Of a stretch of 64,000 bases of DNA, positions 1 through 8,458 are shown one piece after another. Under the pieces are notes generated by a model. The model made no database searches and was not told the origin of the DNA. It worked only from the letters and a program-made list of their open reading frames with translations. The stretch covers positions 47,074-111,073 of the forward strand of contig CAINTJ010000030.1 of the NCBI GenBank assembly GCA_903853385.1, in the 5' to 3' direction. This DNA comes from an uncultured Gammaproteobacteria bacterium (lineage in GTDB: Bacteria > Pseudomonadota > Gammaproteobacteria > Pseudomonadales > Pseudohongiellaceae). Positions within the stretch are counted from its first letter, which is position 1. The number at the start of each line of letters is the position of its first letter. Both the position numbers and the translations under genes were made by a program.

Positions 1-639
1 CAAGCCCTGGCCGGATTTCATCAGGCGCAAACCATGCATCCCAATGCCAGTGAAGTCAGTGCCGCGATTCAGCAGGTCAACGACAAGCAGACTTTTGCCA
101 GCGTGAACGTGCATATGGCGGCCGCAGCCAAATTCGAGGCTGATGAAAACTGGCAGAGCGCGGTGGAGGCGTGGAATCAGGCGCTGGCGGTGGATGCGAA
201 TCTGGTGAAAGCCCAGCAAGGCCTCAAGCGCAGCCAGAGTCGCAATCAGCTCGATACATTTCTGAATGCCACCATTACGGCGCCGCTGCGGCTGGCGGAT
301 GACAGCGTTTACAAGCAGGCCGAGCAAGTACTGGCAGAGGCAGGCAAGCTGGCCTCTGCCGGCACCAAACTGCAGGGTCAGCTGGGCAAGGTGCGTGACT
401 TCATGACCCGCGTGCGCATTCCGGTGCAGGTGCAGCTCCAGTCAGACGGACAGACCAAGGTAACGATTTTCCATGTGAGCGAACTGGGGCTGTTTACCAG
501 CCAAAGTGTGAAGCTCACACCGGGTACCTACACAGCCGTGGGAATACGCAATGGCTACCGGGATGTGCGCCAGGAATTTTCAGTAAGCATTGACGGACAA
601 GCGCCCGTTGTAACAGTAACCTGTAAAGAAGCCATCTAG
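1..639 (+). CDS. TPR-like protein, 5' end outside the window
   Basis: The frame is open from base 1, so the true start lies upstream and the ATG at 34 is probably internal. The visible part (about 212 residues) begins with a helical stretch that looks like a tetratricopeptide unit (AVEAWNQALAVDANLVKAQQGL). It continues into a charged helical middle and ends in a beta-rich section of about 75 residues (VRIPVQVQLQSDGQTKVTIF...), which resembles the sandwich folds found in PEGA-type proteins. It lies 20 bases before the PEGA/FGE gene and is almost certainly in one operon with it. TPR proteins usually scaffold other proteins. The partner here is unknown, but an envelope complex formed by the next five genes is the natural guess. 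Confidence 0.75.
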   Translation, partial: QALAGFHQAQTMHPNASEVSAAIQQVNDKQTFASVNVHMAAAAKFEADENWQSAVEAWNQALAVDANLVKAQQGLKRSQSRNQLDTFLNATITAPLRLADDSVYKQAEQVLAEAGKLASAGTKLQGQLGKVRDFMTRVRIPVQVQLQSDGQTKVTIFHVSELGLFTSQSVKLTPGTYTAVGIRNGYRDVRQEFSVSIDGQAPVVTVTCKEAI

Positions 640-659
640 TCACTTCCGGCCCGCTATCC

Positions 660-2744
660 ATGTCAGAGTTTTCCAACAATCATAATGGCCACAATCAGGA
701 TGATGAACCCATTGTCCCGATTGAGTTCACACCACTCATCGCCTCGCACCAACGCTGGCGCCGGCCCAATGTGGTCAGTGTGGCGATCGGTTGCGGGTTG
801 CTGGTGTTTGTGGCACTCAGCTGGTTTGTGGTCACCGCACGCTCGGTGTCGTTTGTGGTGAATCCGCCGGAAGCGCTGGTGTCATTGTCTGGGCAAATGG
901 CAGTGAAAGTCGGTTCGCGTTATCTGATTCGCCAGGGTGAAGTCGAGCTCACTCTGAAAGCGCCGGGTTATTACGATCACAACGCTACGATTACCGTTGG
1001 CGAAACCCAGACGCAGACTTTCAGTATGGCCCTGGATCCCTTGCCGGGCTTTCTTGATGTAGATACCGGCGCAGTCACCGGAGCTGAAGTGATTGCCGAT
1101 GGTAAAGCGGTGGGCACCACGCCACTCAAACATCTCGGACTCGAAGCGGGCGAACACACACTGACGCTACGCAGCCCGCGCTATGAGCCACAGCAAACCC
1201 ACGTGCTGATCAAGGGCCGTGCAGCCGAGCAAAGCCTGTCGCTGGAATTGTTGCCGGCGTGGGCGGCAGTGGCATTTGCCACTACGCCGGTTGGTGCCAC
1301 CGTCACCATCGATGGCGCCGTGGCCGGACAAACGCCGCTCACCACCGAGGTGCTGGCAGGTGAGCACGAAGTCGTGGTGAAGCTGGTGGCCCACAAAGCC
1401 TGGACCGATAACCTTACTGTGGTTGCCCGTCAAAATCTCACGCTGCCTCCGATCACGTTGCAGCAGGCTGATGGTCTGGTGCTGCTGCGTTCCTCTCCCA
1501 GCAAAGCCAGTGTGACCGTGGATGGTGTGTACAAAGGCCAGACACCACTAGAGCTGACGCTGGCACCGAGTCGCGCACATCAACTTACCTTTTTCCTGAA
1601 CGGCTACAAGGAAGCCAGTCAGCAGGTGCGCAGCAGTGCTGCCGAAGAAAGTACCGTCAATGCCACACTTGAACCCTTGTTGAGTTCGGTGCAAGTGAAG
1701 GCTACCCCGGACGATGCCGAGCTGTTCGTCAACGGTGTGTCGAAAGGCAAGGCCAACCAGAGTATTGAATTACTGGCCGCCAGCCAGACCATCGAGGTGC
1801 GGCGTGAAGGCTACGTGCCTTTTACTACTGCTTTCATCTCGCGCCCCGGCATGGAGCAGCAGTTGAACGTAGTGCTGAAAACGCTGGCACAACAAAAGCA
1901 GGAATCCGTCAAAGCGCAAATCACCACCGTCAACGGCCAGGTGCTGAAACTGTTGCATCCGGGTAATTTCGTAATGGGATCTTCGCGCCGGGAAGCCGGG
2001 CGCCAGGCCAACGAAGTGTTGCGCAATGTGTCGCTGACCAAAGCGTTTTATCTTTCACTCACCGAAGTCACCAACGCGCAGTTTGCTGCCTTCGATGCCA
2101 AACATGTGTCTGGCATGGTCCAGAATCATAGTCTTGCCACCGACAACCAGCCGGTCGTGCGCGTGACCTGGGAACAAGCCGCGCGTTACAGCAATTGGCT
2201 GAGCGAGAAAGAAAATCTGCCGCCGTTTTACAAAGTCGAAGGCCAGACCATTGTGGGTAACAATCCCGACAGCACCGGCTACCGGCTGGCTACCGAAGCA
2301 GAGTGGGAGTGGGCTGCGCGCGTGAATGGCGACCCCAACTCGCTGATGAAATTCCCATGGGGCGATACCTTGCCGCCACCGCCCAATCAAGGCAACTACG
2401 CCGATATTTCGGCCGGTACATTTCTGGGGCGGGTGCTGACGGATTACAACGACGGCTTTGTGGTCTCGGCACCGGTGGCCAGTTTCGCGGCCAACGCCAA
2501 CGGGTTTTTCGACATCGGCGGCAACGTGGCGGAATGGGTGCATGATTTCTACGGCATTAGCACCGCTACCGGTAATGCCATTGAACAAAATCCGCTGGGT
2601 CCCGGCACCGGCACCTATCATGTGATTCGCGGCTCCAGCTGGGCACACGGTTCAGTGACAGAGTTGCGTCTTTCCTATCGTGATTACAACAATGCCGAGC
2701 GTGACGATGTGGGTTTCCGCATTGCCCGCTACCTGGGAGAATAA
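660..2744 (+). CDS. Membrane-anchored PEGA-repeat protein with formylglycine-synthase-like (FGE/SUMF1) domain
   Basis: The protein has 694 residues. A single membrane segment lies near residues 40-62, followed by several PEGA-like repeats (for example GAEVIADGKAVGTTPLKHL and ATVTIDGAVAGQTPLTTEVL) to about residue 400. A C-terminal FGE-sulfatase domain covers about 420-690, with family marks GNFVMGS, TEVTNAQF, YRLATEAEWEWAAR, GGNVAEWVHDFY, VIRGSSW and VGFRIAR. True formylglycine-generating enzymes use a cysteine pair near the RGGSW region. Here that stretch reads RGSSWAHGSVTELRLSYR without cysteine, and the only cysteine I find in the whole protein is in the membrane segment. The domain is therefore probably a binding or structural module. 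PEGA repeats are usually outside the cytoplasm and may contact cell wall or surface proteins. It sits between the TPR gene and a small exported protein. Confidence 0.85.
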   Translation: MSEFSNNHNGHNQDDEPIVPIEFTPLIASHQRWRRPNVVSVAIGCGLLVFVALSWFVVTARSVSFVVNPPEALVSLSGQMAVKVGSRYLIRQGEVELTLKAPGYYDHNATITVGETQTQTFSMALDPLPGFLDVDTGAVTGAEVIADGKAVGTTPLKHLGLEAGEHTLTLRSPRYEPQQTHVLIKGRAAEQSLSLELLPAWAAVAFATTPVGATVTIDGAVAGQTPLTTEVLAGEHEVVVKLVAHKAWTDNLTVVARQNLTLPPITLQQADGLVLLRSSPSKASVTVDGVYKGQTPLELTLAPSRAHQLTFFLNGYKEASQQVRSSAAEESTVNATLEPLLSSVQVKATPDDAELFVNGVSKGKANQSIELLAASQTIEVRREGYVPFTTAFISRPGMEQQLNVVLKTLAQQKQESVKAQITTVNGQVLKLLHPGNFVMGSSRREAGRQANEVLRNVSLTKAFYLSLTEVTNAQFAAFDAKHVSGMVQNHSLATDNQPVVRVTWEQAARYSNWLSEKENLPPFYKVEGQTIVGNNPDSTGYRLATEAEWEWAARVNGDPNSLMKFPWGDTLPPPPNQGNYADISAGTFLGRVLTDYNDGFVVSAPVASFAANANGFFDIGGNVAEWVHDFYGISTATGNAIEQNPLGPGTGTYHVIRGSSWAHGSVTELRLSYRDYNNAERDDVGFRIARYLGE

Positions 2745-2745
2745 A

Positions 2746-3108
2746 ATGCGTAGGCAGATGCTTGCAATGTGCTTGCTGCTCGCCTGGGTGGCGCCCGTAC
2801 CGGCTGCCGACACTGCCGCGCCGAAAACCGCCATTACCAAAACCGTCACCACAGCCAGGCCCAAATCCGACAAGCTCAGTGCCAGCGAAATCAAGGAAGC
2901 CGAAGACATGCTGGCCAAAGAGGCGGCAGTACAGGCGGCTGAAGCCAAAGCCGCTGCAGCCGCGCCGAAAAAGCCGGAGCTCACCAATCCAGCCACGCCA
3001 GCCAAGGCCGCGACCGGGCAGAGCGCGAAAGCCAGGAATGATGAAGACTTCGTGCCCACCACCAAGATCTCGGAAGATCTGCCGGTGGCGTTCCCGGCTG
3101 ACATATAA
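2746..3108 (+). CDS. Small exported Ala/Lys-rich protein
   Basis: The product has 120 residues. The ATG at 2746 follows the PEGA gene stop (2742-2744) by one base, so translation is probably coupled; a longer reading from 2680 would overlap that gene for no reason. The N-terminus is a signal peptide ending near VAPVPAADT. The rest is alanine-, lysine- and proline-rich and low in complexity, with a predicted charged helix (SASEIKEAEDMLAKEAAVQA), and ends VPTTKISEDLPVAFPADI. No known family is recognised. The composition suggests a flexible periplasmic linker or accessory protein for the surrounding complex. Confidence 0.7.
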   Translation: MRRQMLAMCLLLAWVAPVPAADTAAPKTAITKTVTTARPKSDKLSASEIKEAEDMLAKEAAVQAAEAKAAAAAPKKPELTNPATPAKAATGQSAKARNDEDFVPTTKISEDLPVAFPADI

Positions 3109-3144
3109 CGTGATGACTTCAACTGCCTTCGATAAACTGCAAGA

Positions 3145-4491
3145 GTGCAACCCACCGTGACCGAGTACTTGATCGAACTTCAGGATCACAATCTCTGCAT
3201 ACGCTCATCGCAGCAAGTACTGGTGCGCAGCCCGGGCTTTGCCAATATCGCTGGCCCGTTGCCGGTGTTTGGCGAAGCGGCCCGCAGCCAGGCGCGCCAG
3301 CATCCTCGCCACAGCTTCAACAATTTCTGGGCCCAACTGGGGCTGGATCCGCTCACCATCAAGAACAAGCATTTTCGCCACAACGCCGACCTTGCCTATG
3401 GCCATCTCAATTCCCTCGTCAGCGAATTGAACCTGCAAGGCAGCGCGGTGCTGGCAGTACCTGCCAACTACACACGCGCGCAATTGGCGGTGTTGCTCGG
3501 CGTCGCCAAACAGTGTGCATTCACTGCCGTCGGGCTGGTGGACCTGGCCTTGTTGCAAGCTGCCGGCAGCGTTGCTGACTACGACAGTGACTGCATCATC
3601 ATCGACCTGCAACTGCATCAAACCGTGCTCACCAGTTTCCGCAAAACCGGCGCGCATGTGGTGCGAGATCGGGTGGTGCAGATACCGTTTGCCGGCTTGC
3701 TGGCCTTGCAAGACGCCTGGCTCAACCTGATCACCGATGAGTTCATCCGCCAGTGCCGTTTCGATCTGCAACGTGATGCCGAATCCGAACAATACATAGT
3801 GAACCAGTTGGGCGCCGTGCTGACTACCAGCCGCAACCACAACGAACTGGTGCTTGATATCAATCTCAAGGGCGCGGTGCAGCAGGCGCACTTGACCTTC
3901 CATCAGTTCGAACAAAAAGCACTGCCGGTGTTTGCCCGCATCAACCAGGAACTCGCAGCGCTGCGCAATCCCGGCACCAGTGTGCAGGTGGCTACCGAGC
4001 ATGTGAATCTGCCGGGTCTCACCAGCAGCATTGCAGGCCTGGTGGCTGTGGATGACGACATTGCGATGAACATGCTGGTTCGCCATTTCGCCCACATCAA
4101 ACAAAGTACCGACAACATGCAGCTGGTAACCAGGTTGCCGCTGGATCAGGCGGCGGCACCCGGCAAGCAACCAGTTCCCGCACGCATGCCAACCCATGTG
4201 CTGCTGCAGCACAAAGCCCACGCGTTGCCGACCGGCCGGCTCTTGCTGGGTGCAGCAGCAGCGGGCATAGAGAGCGCACGCATCATGCCGCTGCAGATTG
4301 AAGGCTTCACTGGCGCCATTGCCCTGGTGCGCAGCGCGCGCGGCCTGCAACTCGAACTGCATACGACCACACCGGTGCTGCTCAATGGCCACAGCGCGCA
4401 AAGCGGACACATGCTGGCGATGGGCGACACGCTGGTGTTGGGCACCAGCGGCTTCACCGTGCAATTGATCGTGGTGGAGCACGGCACATGA
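3145..4491 (+). CDS. Actin/Hsp70-like ATPase-fold protein with C-terminal FHA-like domain
   Basis: The product has 448 residues from a GTG at 3145; a second GTG at 3157 is possible, and an in-frame stop at 3133 rules out earlier starts. Residues 1 to about 330 resemble YegD/Hsp70-type actin-fold proteins: a beta-rich start, a helix-rich middle with AVLAVPANYTRAQLAVLLGV (the region of the phosphate-binding Hsp70 strand), VGLVDLALLQAAG, and SDCIIIDLQLHQTVLTSF at the expected second nucleotide-binding strand. The Hsp70 signature residues are not fully kept, so ATPase activity is uncertain. The last 100 residues (LQLELHTTTPVLLNGHSAQ, MLAMGDTLVLGTSGFTVQLI) have the strand pattern of an FHA domain, which binds phosphothreonine. 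Its stop overlaps the next start (ATGA). It could be a cytoplasmic switch reading phosphorylation state. Confidence 0.7.
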   Translation: MQPTVTEYLIELQDHNLCIRSSQQVLVRSPGFANIAGPLPVFGEAARSQARQHPRHSFNNFWAQLGLDPLTIKNKHFRHNADLAYGHLNSLVSELNLQGSAVLAVPANYTRAQLAVLLGVAKQCAFTAVGLVDLALLQAAGSVADYDSDCIIIDLQLHQTVLTSFRKTGAHVVRDRVVQIPFAGLLALQDAWLNLITDEFIRQCRFDLQRDAESEQYIVNQLGAVLTTSRNHNELVLDINLKGAVQQAHLTFHQFEQKALPVFARINQELAALRNPGTSVQVATEHVNLPGLTSSIAGLVAVDDDIAMNMLVRHFAHIKQSTDNMQLVTRLPLDQAAAPGKQPVPARMPTHVLLQHKAHALPTGRLLLGAAAAGIESARIMPLQIEGFTGAIALVRSARGLQLELHTTTPVLLNGHSAQSGHMLAMGDTLVLGTSGFTVQLIVVEHGT

Positions 4492-5576
4492 AAAAGAAAC
4501 GCGGCGTTGACCCGGTCAGCATGTCGTTTCTGGATGTGATCTCCTGCGGTTTTGGCGCAGTCATTCTGCTGTTCATGGTGATGAAGCATTCCGCCAATAT
4601 TGATCCGGCTTCTGCCAATCCGGCCACCGTTGCAGAAACCAATTTGCTGGAGGAAGAAATCAGGAATGGCAGGGAAGGCCTGGTCAGAGTGCGCAACATC
4701 ATTTCCGATGTGGATGAGCAAATGGTGAAGGCGCAGGGGCTGGCACGTTCGATCCAGGACGACATCAAGAAGAATCTTGATGAAGTGAGCAGCAAGGAAG
4801 GTCGCACGCTGGCTGAACAGGAAGACATTGCCAAGCTGAAAGCCGATCTTGATTCGAAGGAAAAACAACTGCAGCGGCTGCGTGACAGTGACGACAAAAT
4901 CAAAGGCAACAACATCCGCGAGTTTGTCGGTGACGGTAATCGCCAGTATCTGACCGGCCTGATCCTGGGTGGCAGCCGCATCCTGATTCTGGTGGACAAC
5001 TCGGCCAGCATGCTCGACAACACCATCGTCAACATTATCCGTCGCCGCAATTTGCCACTGGCCGAACGACTCAGCTCGCCCAAGTGGGTGCATGTGCGCA
5101 AAACCGTGGATTGGCTTACTACCCAAATGCCGGTGCCGAGCCAGTACCAGATTTACACGTTCAACAATGAAGTTAAACCGTTGCTGCCGGGTACTGAAGG
5201 CAAGTGGCTGGAAGTGGCCGACAACGCGCAGCTTAGCAAGGCGGTAACCGCGTTGAGCCAGACTGTGCCCAGCGAAGGTACCAATCTGCAGAACCTGTTC
5301 GCCACCATCCGCCGCATGAACCCGCAGCCCGACAATATTTATCTGATCACTGACGGGCTGCCCACGCTGGGCGCGCGCGGCAAGACCCAGGGCAATGTCA
5401 GCGGTGCCGAACGCGAGAGCTTGTTTGAACAGGCCTTGAAAGAATTGCCGCCCGGCATCCCCATCAACACCATTCTGGAACCGCTGGAAGGCGACCCGAT
5501 GGCAGCAGGAGCCTATTGGAAACTGGCGGTACTGACCAAGGGTTCTTTCCTCATGCCTTCGGCCGACTGGCCGTGA
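4488..5576 (+). CDS. Membrane-anchored von Willebrand factor A (vWA) domain protein 1
   Basis: The product has 362 residues. The start overlaps the previous gene by four bases (ATGA), showing translational coupling. The N-terminus carries a basic patch and one membrane segment with the signature DPVSMSFLDVISCGFGAVIL. A coiled-coil-like region rich in Glu/Lys follows (about residues 50-140). The vWA domain starts at about 163 (RILILVDNSASM) and has a complete DxSxS metal-ion site at D170, S172 and S174; a later acidic residue lies in IYLITDGLPTLG. vWA domains bind protein partners through a metal ion. The layout (short cytoplasmic tail, one membrane helix, coil, vWA) resembles proteins that dock on membrane complexes. 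A paralogue lies immediately downstream. Confidence 0.85.
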   Translation: MKKKRGVDPVSMSFLDVISCGFGAVILLFMVMKHSANIDPASANPATVAETNLLEEEIRNGREGLVRVRNIISDVDEQMVKAQGLARSIQDDIKKNLDEVSSKEGRTLAEQEDIAKLKADLDSKEKQLQRLRDSDDKIKGNNIREFVGDGNRQYLTGLILGGSRILILVDNSASMLDNTIVNIIRRRNLPLAERLSSPKWVHVRKTVDWLTTQMPVPSQYQIYTFNNEVKPLLPGTEGKWLEVADNAQLSKAVTALSQTVPSEGTNLQNLFATIRRMNPQPDNIYLITDGLPTLGARGKTQGNVSGAERESLFEQALKELPPGIPINTILEPLEGDPMAAGAYWKLAVLTKGSFLMPSADWP

Positions 5577-5609
5577 GCAGCACAATCATGAACAGGGCAT
5601 GCATTTAAC

Positions 5610-6623
5610 ATGGCACGCAGAAGACGAGAAGCCGATCCCTTCACGATGTCGTTCCTCGACATCATGTGCTGTGGTTTTGGCGCCATCATTCTGTTGATGA
5701 TGATCTCCCGCTCATCGCCGAATACCTCGCCGCCCAAGGCGCTGGAAGTGTCGGAAACGCCTACCAGCGGCACGGTGCTGGATCGCCAGAAACAATTGTT
5801 TGCGATACGCGGTGAAACCAATACCTTCAACCGCGAACTCAATGCCAAGCATGAGCAGTTGTCGCAGTACAACGAACGCATCGCGCGGCTCAAGGGCGAA
5901 CTGTCGGAAATCAACGGCAAGTTCAACGCTACCTCGGCGCAGTCGACGGAATATGAAAAACAGCGCGGCAAACTGGCGCTGGCGCAACAGCAGTTGACGG
6001 ATGAAATGAAACGCCTGCAAGCCAGTCTCGGTGAGCAGATGGATACCCGTTCAGTGGGTGGCGTGCCGGTTGACAGTGAATACATTATTTTTCTGATCGA
6101 CACGTCCGGCAGCATGTTTGATTACGCGTGGAACCGCATGATGGCGGCGATGACGCAAACCTTGAAGGTCTACCCGGAAGTGAAAGGCATCCAGGTGATC
6201 AATGACCAGGGTGAATATATGTTCTCGTCCTACCGCGGCACCTGGATCCCGGACAGTCCGGCCCGTCGTGCTGCCATCATGCAGCGTTTGCGCACCTGGA
6301 ACCCCTACAGTGAAAGCAGCCCGGTGAACGGCATCGTGTCGGCGATTCGTACCTATAATGATCCTGCCAAGAAAATCAGCCTCTATGTGTTTGGCGATGA
6401 TTTCAGCGGCGACTCGATCAAAGACGTGGTGGCCACAGTCGACCGCTACAACGTGGATGCAGCCACCGGCAAGCGCGTCATGCGCATCCATGGCATCGGC
6501 TTTCCCACCATCTTCTCGCAGATCCCCAAATACCAGACCGGCGCCTACCGCTTCTCCGCACTGATGCGCGAGCTGGCGCGCAAGAATGGCGGCACCTTTG
6601 TCGGGCTGGATGATTTTTATTGA
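5610..6623 (+). CDS. Membrane-anchored vWA domain protein 2 (paralogue of the preceding gene)
   Basis: The product has 337 residues with the same plan as the gene before it. The basic N-terminus is MARRRREADP and the membrane signature is FTMSFLDIMCCGFGAIILLM, nearly identical in pattern to the first vWA protein. A coiled coil covers about residues 55-145. The vWA domain has a DxSxS site at D164, S166 and S168 (IIFLIDTSGSM) and later KISLYVFGDDFSGDS. Overall similarity beyond the N-terminal signature and the metal site looks modest, so this is an old duplication that may serve as a heterodimer. It is the last gene of the first operon; 34 bases separate it from its paralogue. Confidence 0.85.
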   Translation: MARRRREADPFTMSFLDIMCCGFGAIILLMMISRSSPNTSPPKALEVSETPTSGTVLDRQKQLFAIRGETNTFNRELNAKHEQLSQYNERIARLKGELSEINGKFNATSAQSTEYEKQRGKLALAQQQLTDEMKRLQASLGEQMDTRSVGGVPVDSEYIIFLIDTSGSMFDYAWNRMMAAMTQTLKVYPEVKGIQVINDQGEYMFSSYRGTWIPDSPARRAAIMQRLRTWNPYSESSPVNGIVSAIRTYNDPAKKISLYVFGDDFSGDSIKDVVATVDRYNVDAATGKRVMRIHGIGFPTIFSQIPKYQTGAYRFSALMRELARKNGGTFVGLDDFY

Positions 6624-6769
6624 GACAGATTCACTATCAGTGCGGCGGCGGCTTCGCTGCGATGCAGGTAACTTTTGCTGTTTTCGTTGATCTTGTCGGG
6701 CGCCGGGGTGGGTCAACCCTGCAACATGTTGTAGCATGGAATCATCACTGACCCGTTGATTCGATACTT

Positions 6770-7183
6770 GTGATTCCACTTCACTTTCAATATCCCCTCC
6801 GCTGGCTGGTATTTTTCCTGATCTGTGCCGGCTTGGGCTATCCCACCTTGCAGCGCTATGACCCCAGAACGACAGGGGGCATCACCGATGCCCAGGAATA
6901 CTACGCCCTGGCGAGCTCGACCGATTTGTTCACGGCCAAATCAATTCTCAGTGAGGAAGATCCGCGTCCGCGACTGCTGGTGCCCCTTATTGCCCGCCTG
7001 GCGGCATTCTGTTGGTTGGCAATTCACTGTGCAACGATGTGATGGACAAGGCCTGGTGGGGGCGGGTGCTGATACGCGGCGGCTATTCAATTGCCCGCTA
7101 TTTCGCCGGCCATCCCCGGCTTGAACTGCTGCAGGAGTGCGAGTTGGACGATCACCTGGATTCGGTGTTTCGCAAAAGGTGAC
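6770..7183 (+). pseudogene. Broken gene: membrane-protein start joined out of frame to a foreign or shifted C-terminus
   Basis: From a GTG at 6770 one frame gives an N-terminus with one hydrophobic segment and the pattern YPTLQRYDPRTTGGITDAQE ... RPRLLVPLIARLAA. This looks like the beginning of a multi-pass membrane protein of the glycosyltransferase (GT39-like) kind, but it stops at 7042 after 90 residues. From about 7003 another frame reads GGILLVGNSLCNDVMDKAWW, continues through RGGYSIARYFAGHP and DDHLDSVFRKR, and stops at 7183; this also looks like real coding sequence. Either a single-base slip or, more likely, an internal deletion that fused two genes explains this. The remains separate the vWA operon from the opposing lipoprotein genes. 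Confidence 0.5.
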
Positions 7184-7184
7184 T

Positions 7185-8453
7185 TCACAATCCAGGCTTC
7201 GGTGCCGGTTTGGCAGCCGACGCTGACAGGTCACCAATCTCGGTGCTGTAGATGTCGGCCAGGATTTCGCGCCACTGTTTGTATTGTTCCTGCACGTTGC
7301 CTTTGAGCGTAACCACATGTTCATCCAGATCGATGGTATGCGGCGCAATTTCCGCACCCATGGAATTGCCCAGCTCGGCCAGTGATTGCGCCTGCATTTG
7401 CGCTTCATCTTTCTTGTTGAAGGAATCCTTGATCAGATAGCCGCCACCGAGCAACGCACCCAGCCCGACGTTGTTCACGTTGGCGTCATTGCGTCCCAGT
7501 GCATAGAGTCCGCCGACAATGGCGGCCACGCCCAGCACCATGTTGCGCGTAGCTTCGCTTTTCAGCTTGTCGTACTTGATGATTTCCGCGTAGCTGCGCG
7601 AGCGGAAGTCGTTGTAAGGGCCTTGCATCTGGCGGGCAAAATTGCCGTAGTATTCCTGCAACGCATCCACATACAGATAATCGCGTTCGCGAATGGTGTC
7701 GATGCGCTTGAGCATCGGGTCATCCGCGGCCGGCAAACGGTTGAGCTTGATCTGGCCCCGGCCGCTAGTCGTTAAATATTGGTCAAAGGCCTGTGGTGCA
7801 AAACTGCGCGCAAACAACAGGCGGGAAATGGTGCGAATGCTGAGCAGCCCGTTGCGATCCAGATTTTTTTTGCGATATGCCAGCATGTCGTTGGCGATGC
7901 GGTTGTACAGTCCCAGGAAGGCATCTTCAGTGCGTCGCTGGCGCGGGTCGTAGCTGTATTTGCCAACCACCTCCTTGTATTCCTTCTCATACCACTGCTG
8001 GCCCGAGGCATCCTTGACCGACACTTTCACCAGCATGGTCTGGCCATCGCTTTGCAAAATGGTGCCATGCACCGCGACATCGGTATTGGACTGGTCATTG
8101 GGAATCACCCGCACCGTGCCCCAGGCGCCGCTGCTTTGCAGGGTTTGCACCAACTGATAAGCCGCGTACTGGGTTTCTGCCATGCGCACATCGGCAAAGG
8201 TCAGCTCTTCACGTTTGCTGGGGATGTCATCAAGGCCGGGCTCAAATACGGTCACGCCCACATCCAGCAATTCGTCTTCGTTGAGCTTGCCGGTTTCCGC
8301 TGTCAGCTGCGTGAAGGCAGTAGTGGAAATCGTTTGCGTGCTGCATGCCGTCAGGCTACCAACCAGCAACAGCGAAGGCAGCGCCAGCGTGAAGTAATGT
8401 AAATAAAGGCGCAGTAGTGAGTGGTGCCAACGTGAAGGAGGTGCTGCTTTCAT
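7185..8453 (-). CDS. Lipoprotein of unknown function, 422 residues
   Basis: The ATG at 8453 is preferred over the TTG at 8456. A hydrophobic signal ends in a lipobox GSLTAC with the lipidated Cys at about residue 37. The next 150 residues (LLDVGVTVFEPGLDDIPSKR, TVRVIPNDQSNTDVAVHGTI, MLVKVSVKDASGQQWYEKEY) recall the alpha/beta fold of CsgG/GNA1162-type periplasmic lipoproteins. The middle is helical, a glycine-rich hydrophobic stretch (NMVLGVAAIVGGLYALG ... ALLGGGYLIKDSF) could insert in a membrane, and the C-terminus is acidic and helical. It begins 5 bases after the stop of the Gly-rich lipoprotein gene, so the two form an operon converging on the vWA/PEGA operon. I infer that it belongs to the same envelope system. 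Confidence 0.75.
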   Translation of the reverse strand: MKAAPPSRWHHSLLRLYLHYFTLALPSLLLVGSLTACSTQTISTTAFTQLTAETGKLNEDELLDVGVTVFEPGLDDIPSKREELTFADVRMAETQYAAYQLVQTLQSSGAWGTVRVIPNDQSNTDVAVHGTILQSDGQTMLVKVSVKDASGQQWYEKEYKEVVGKYSYDPRQRRTEDAFLGLYNRIANDMLAYRKKNLDRNGLLSIRTISRLLFARSFAPQAFDQYLTTSGRGQIKLNRLPAADDPMLKRIDTIRERDYLYVDALQEYYGNFARQMQGPYNDFRSRSYAEIIKYDKLKSEATRNMVLGVAAIVGGLYALGRNDANVNNVGLGALLGGGYLIKDSFNKKDEAQMQAQSLAELGNSMGAEIAPHTIDLDEHVVTLKGNVQEQYKQWREILADIYSTEIGDLSASAAKPAPKPGL

Positions 8454-8458
8454 CAACT

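Noticed and set aside
1971..2744. Possible diversity-generating retroelement target (FGE-like fold)
   Set aside because: No reverse transcriptase or template repeat is visible in the window, and no variable repeat copy is found.
3205..4482. Long minus-strand frame (425 codons) opposite the actin-like/FHA gene
   Set aside because: The composition is His/Gln/Arg-rich without any domain pattern; it mirrors codon bias of the real gene on the other strand.
4146..5585. Minus-strand frame of 479 codons
   Set aside because: It crosses two clearly coding plus-strand genes and shows no family motif.
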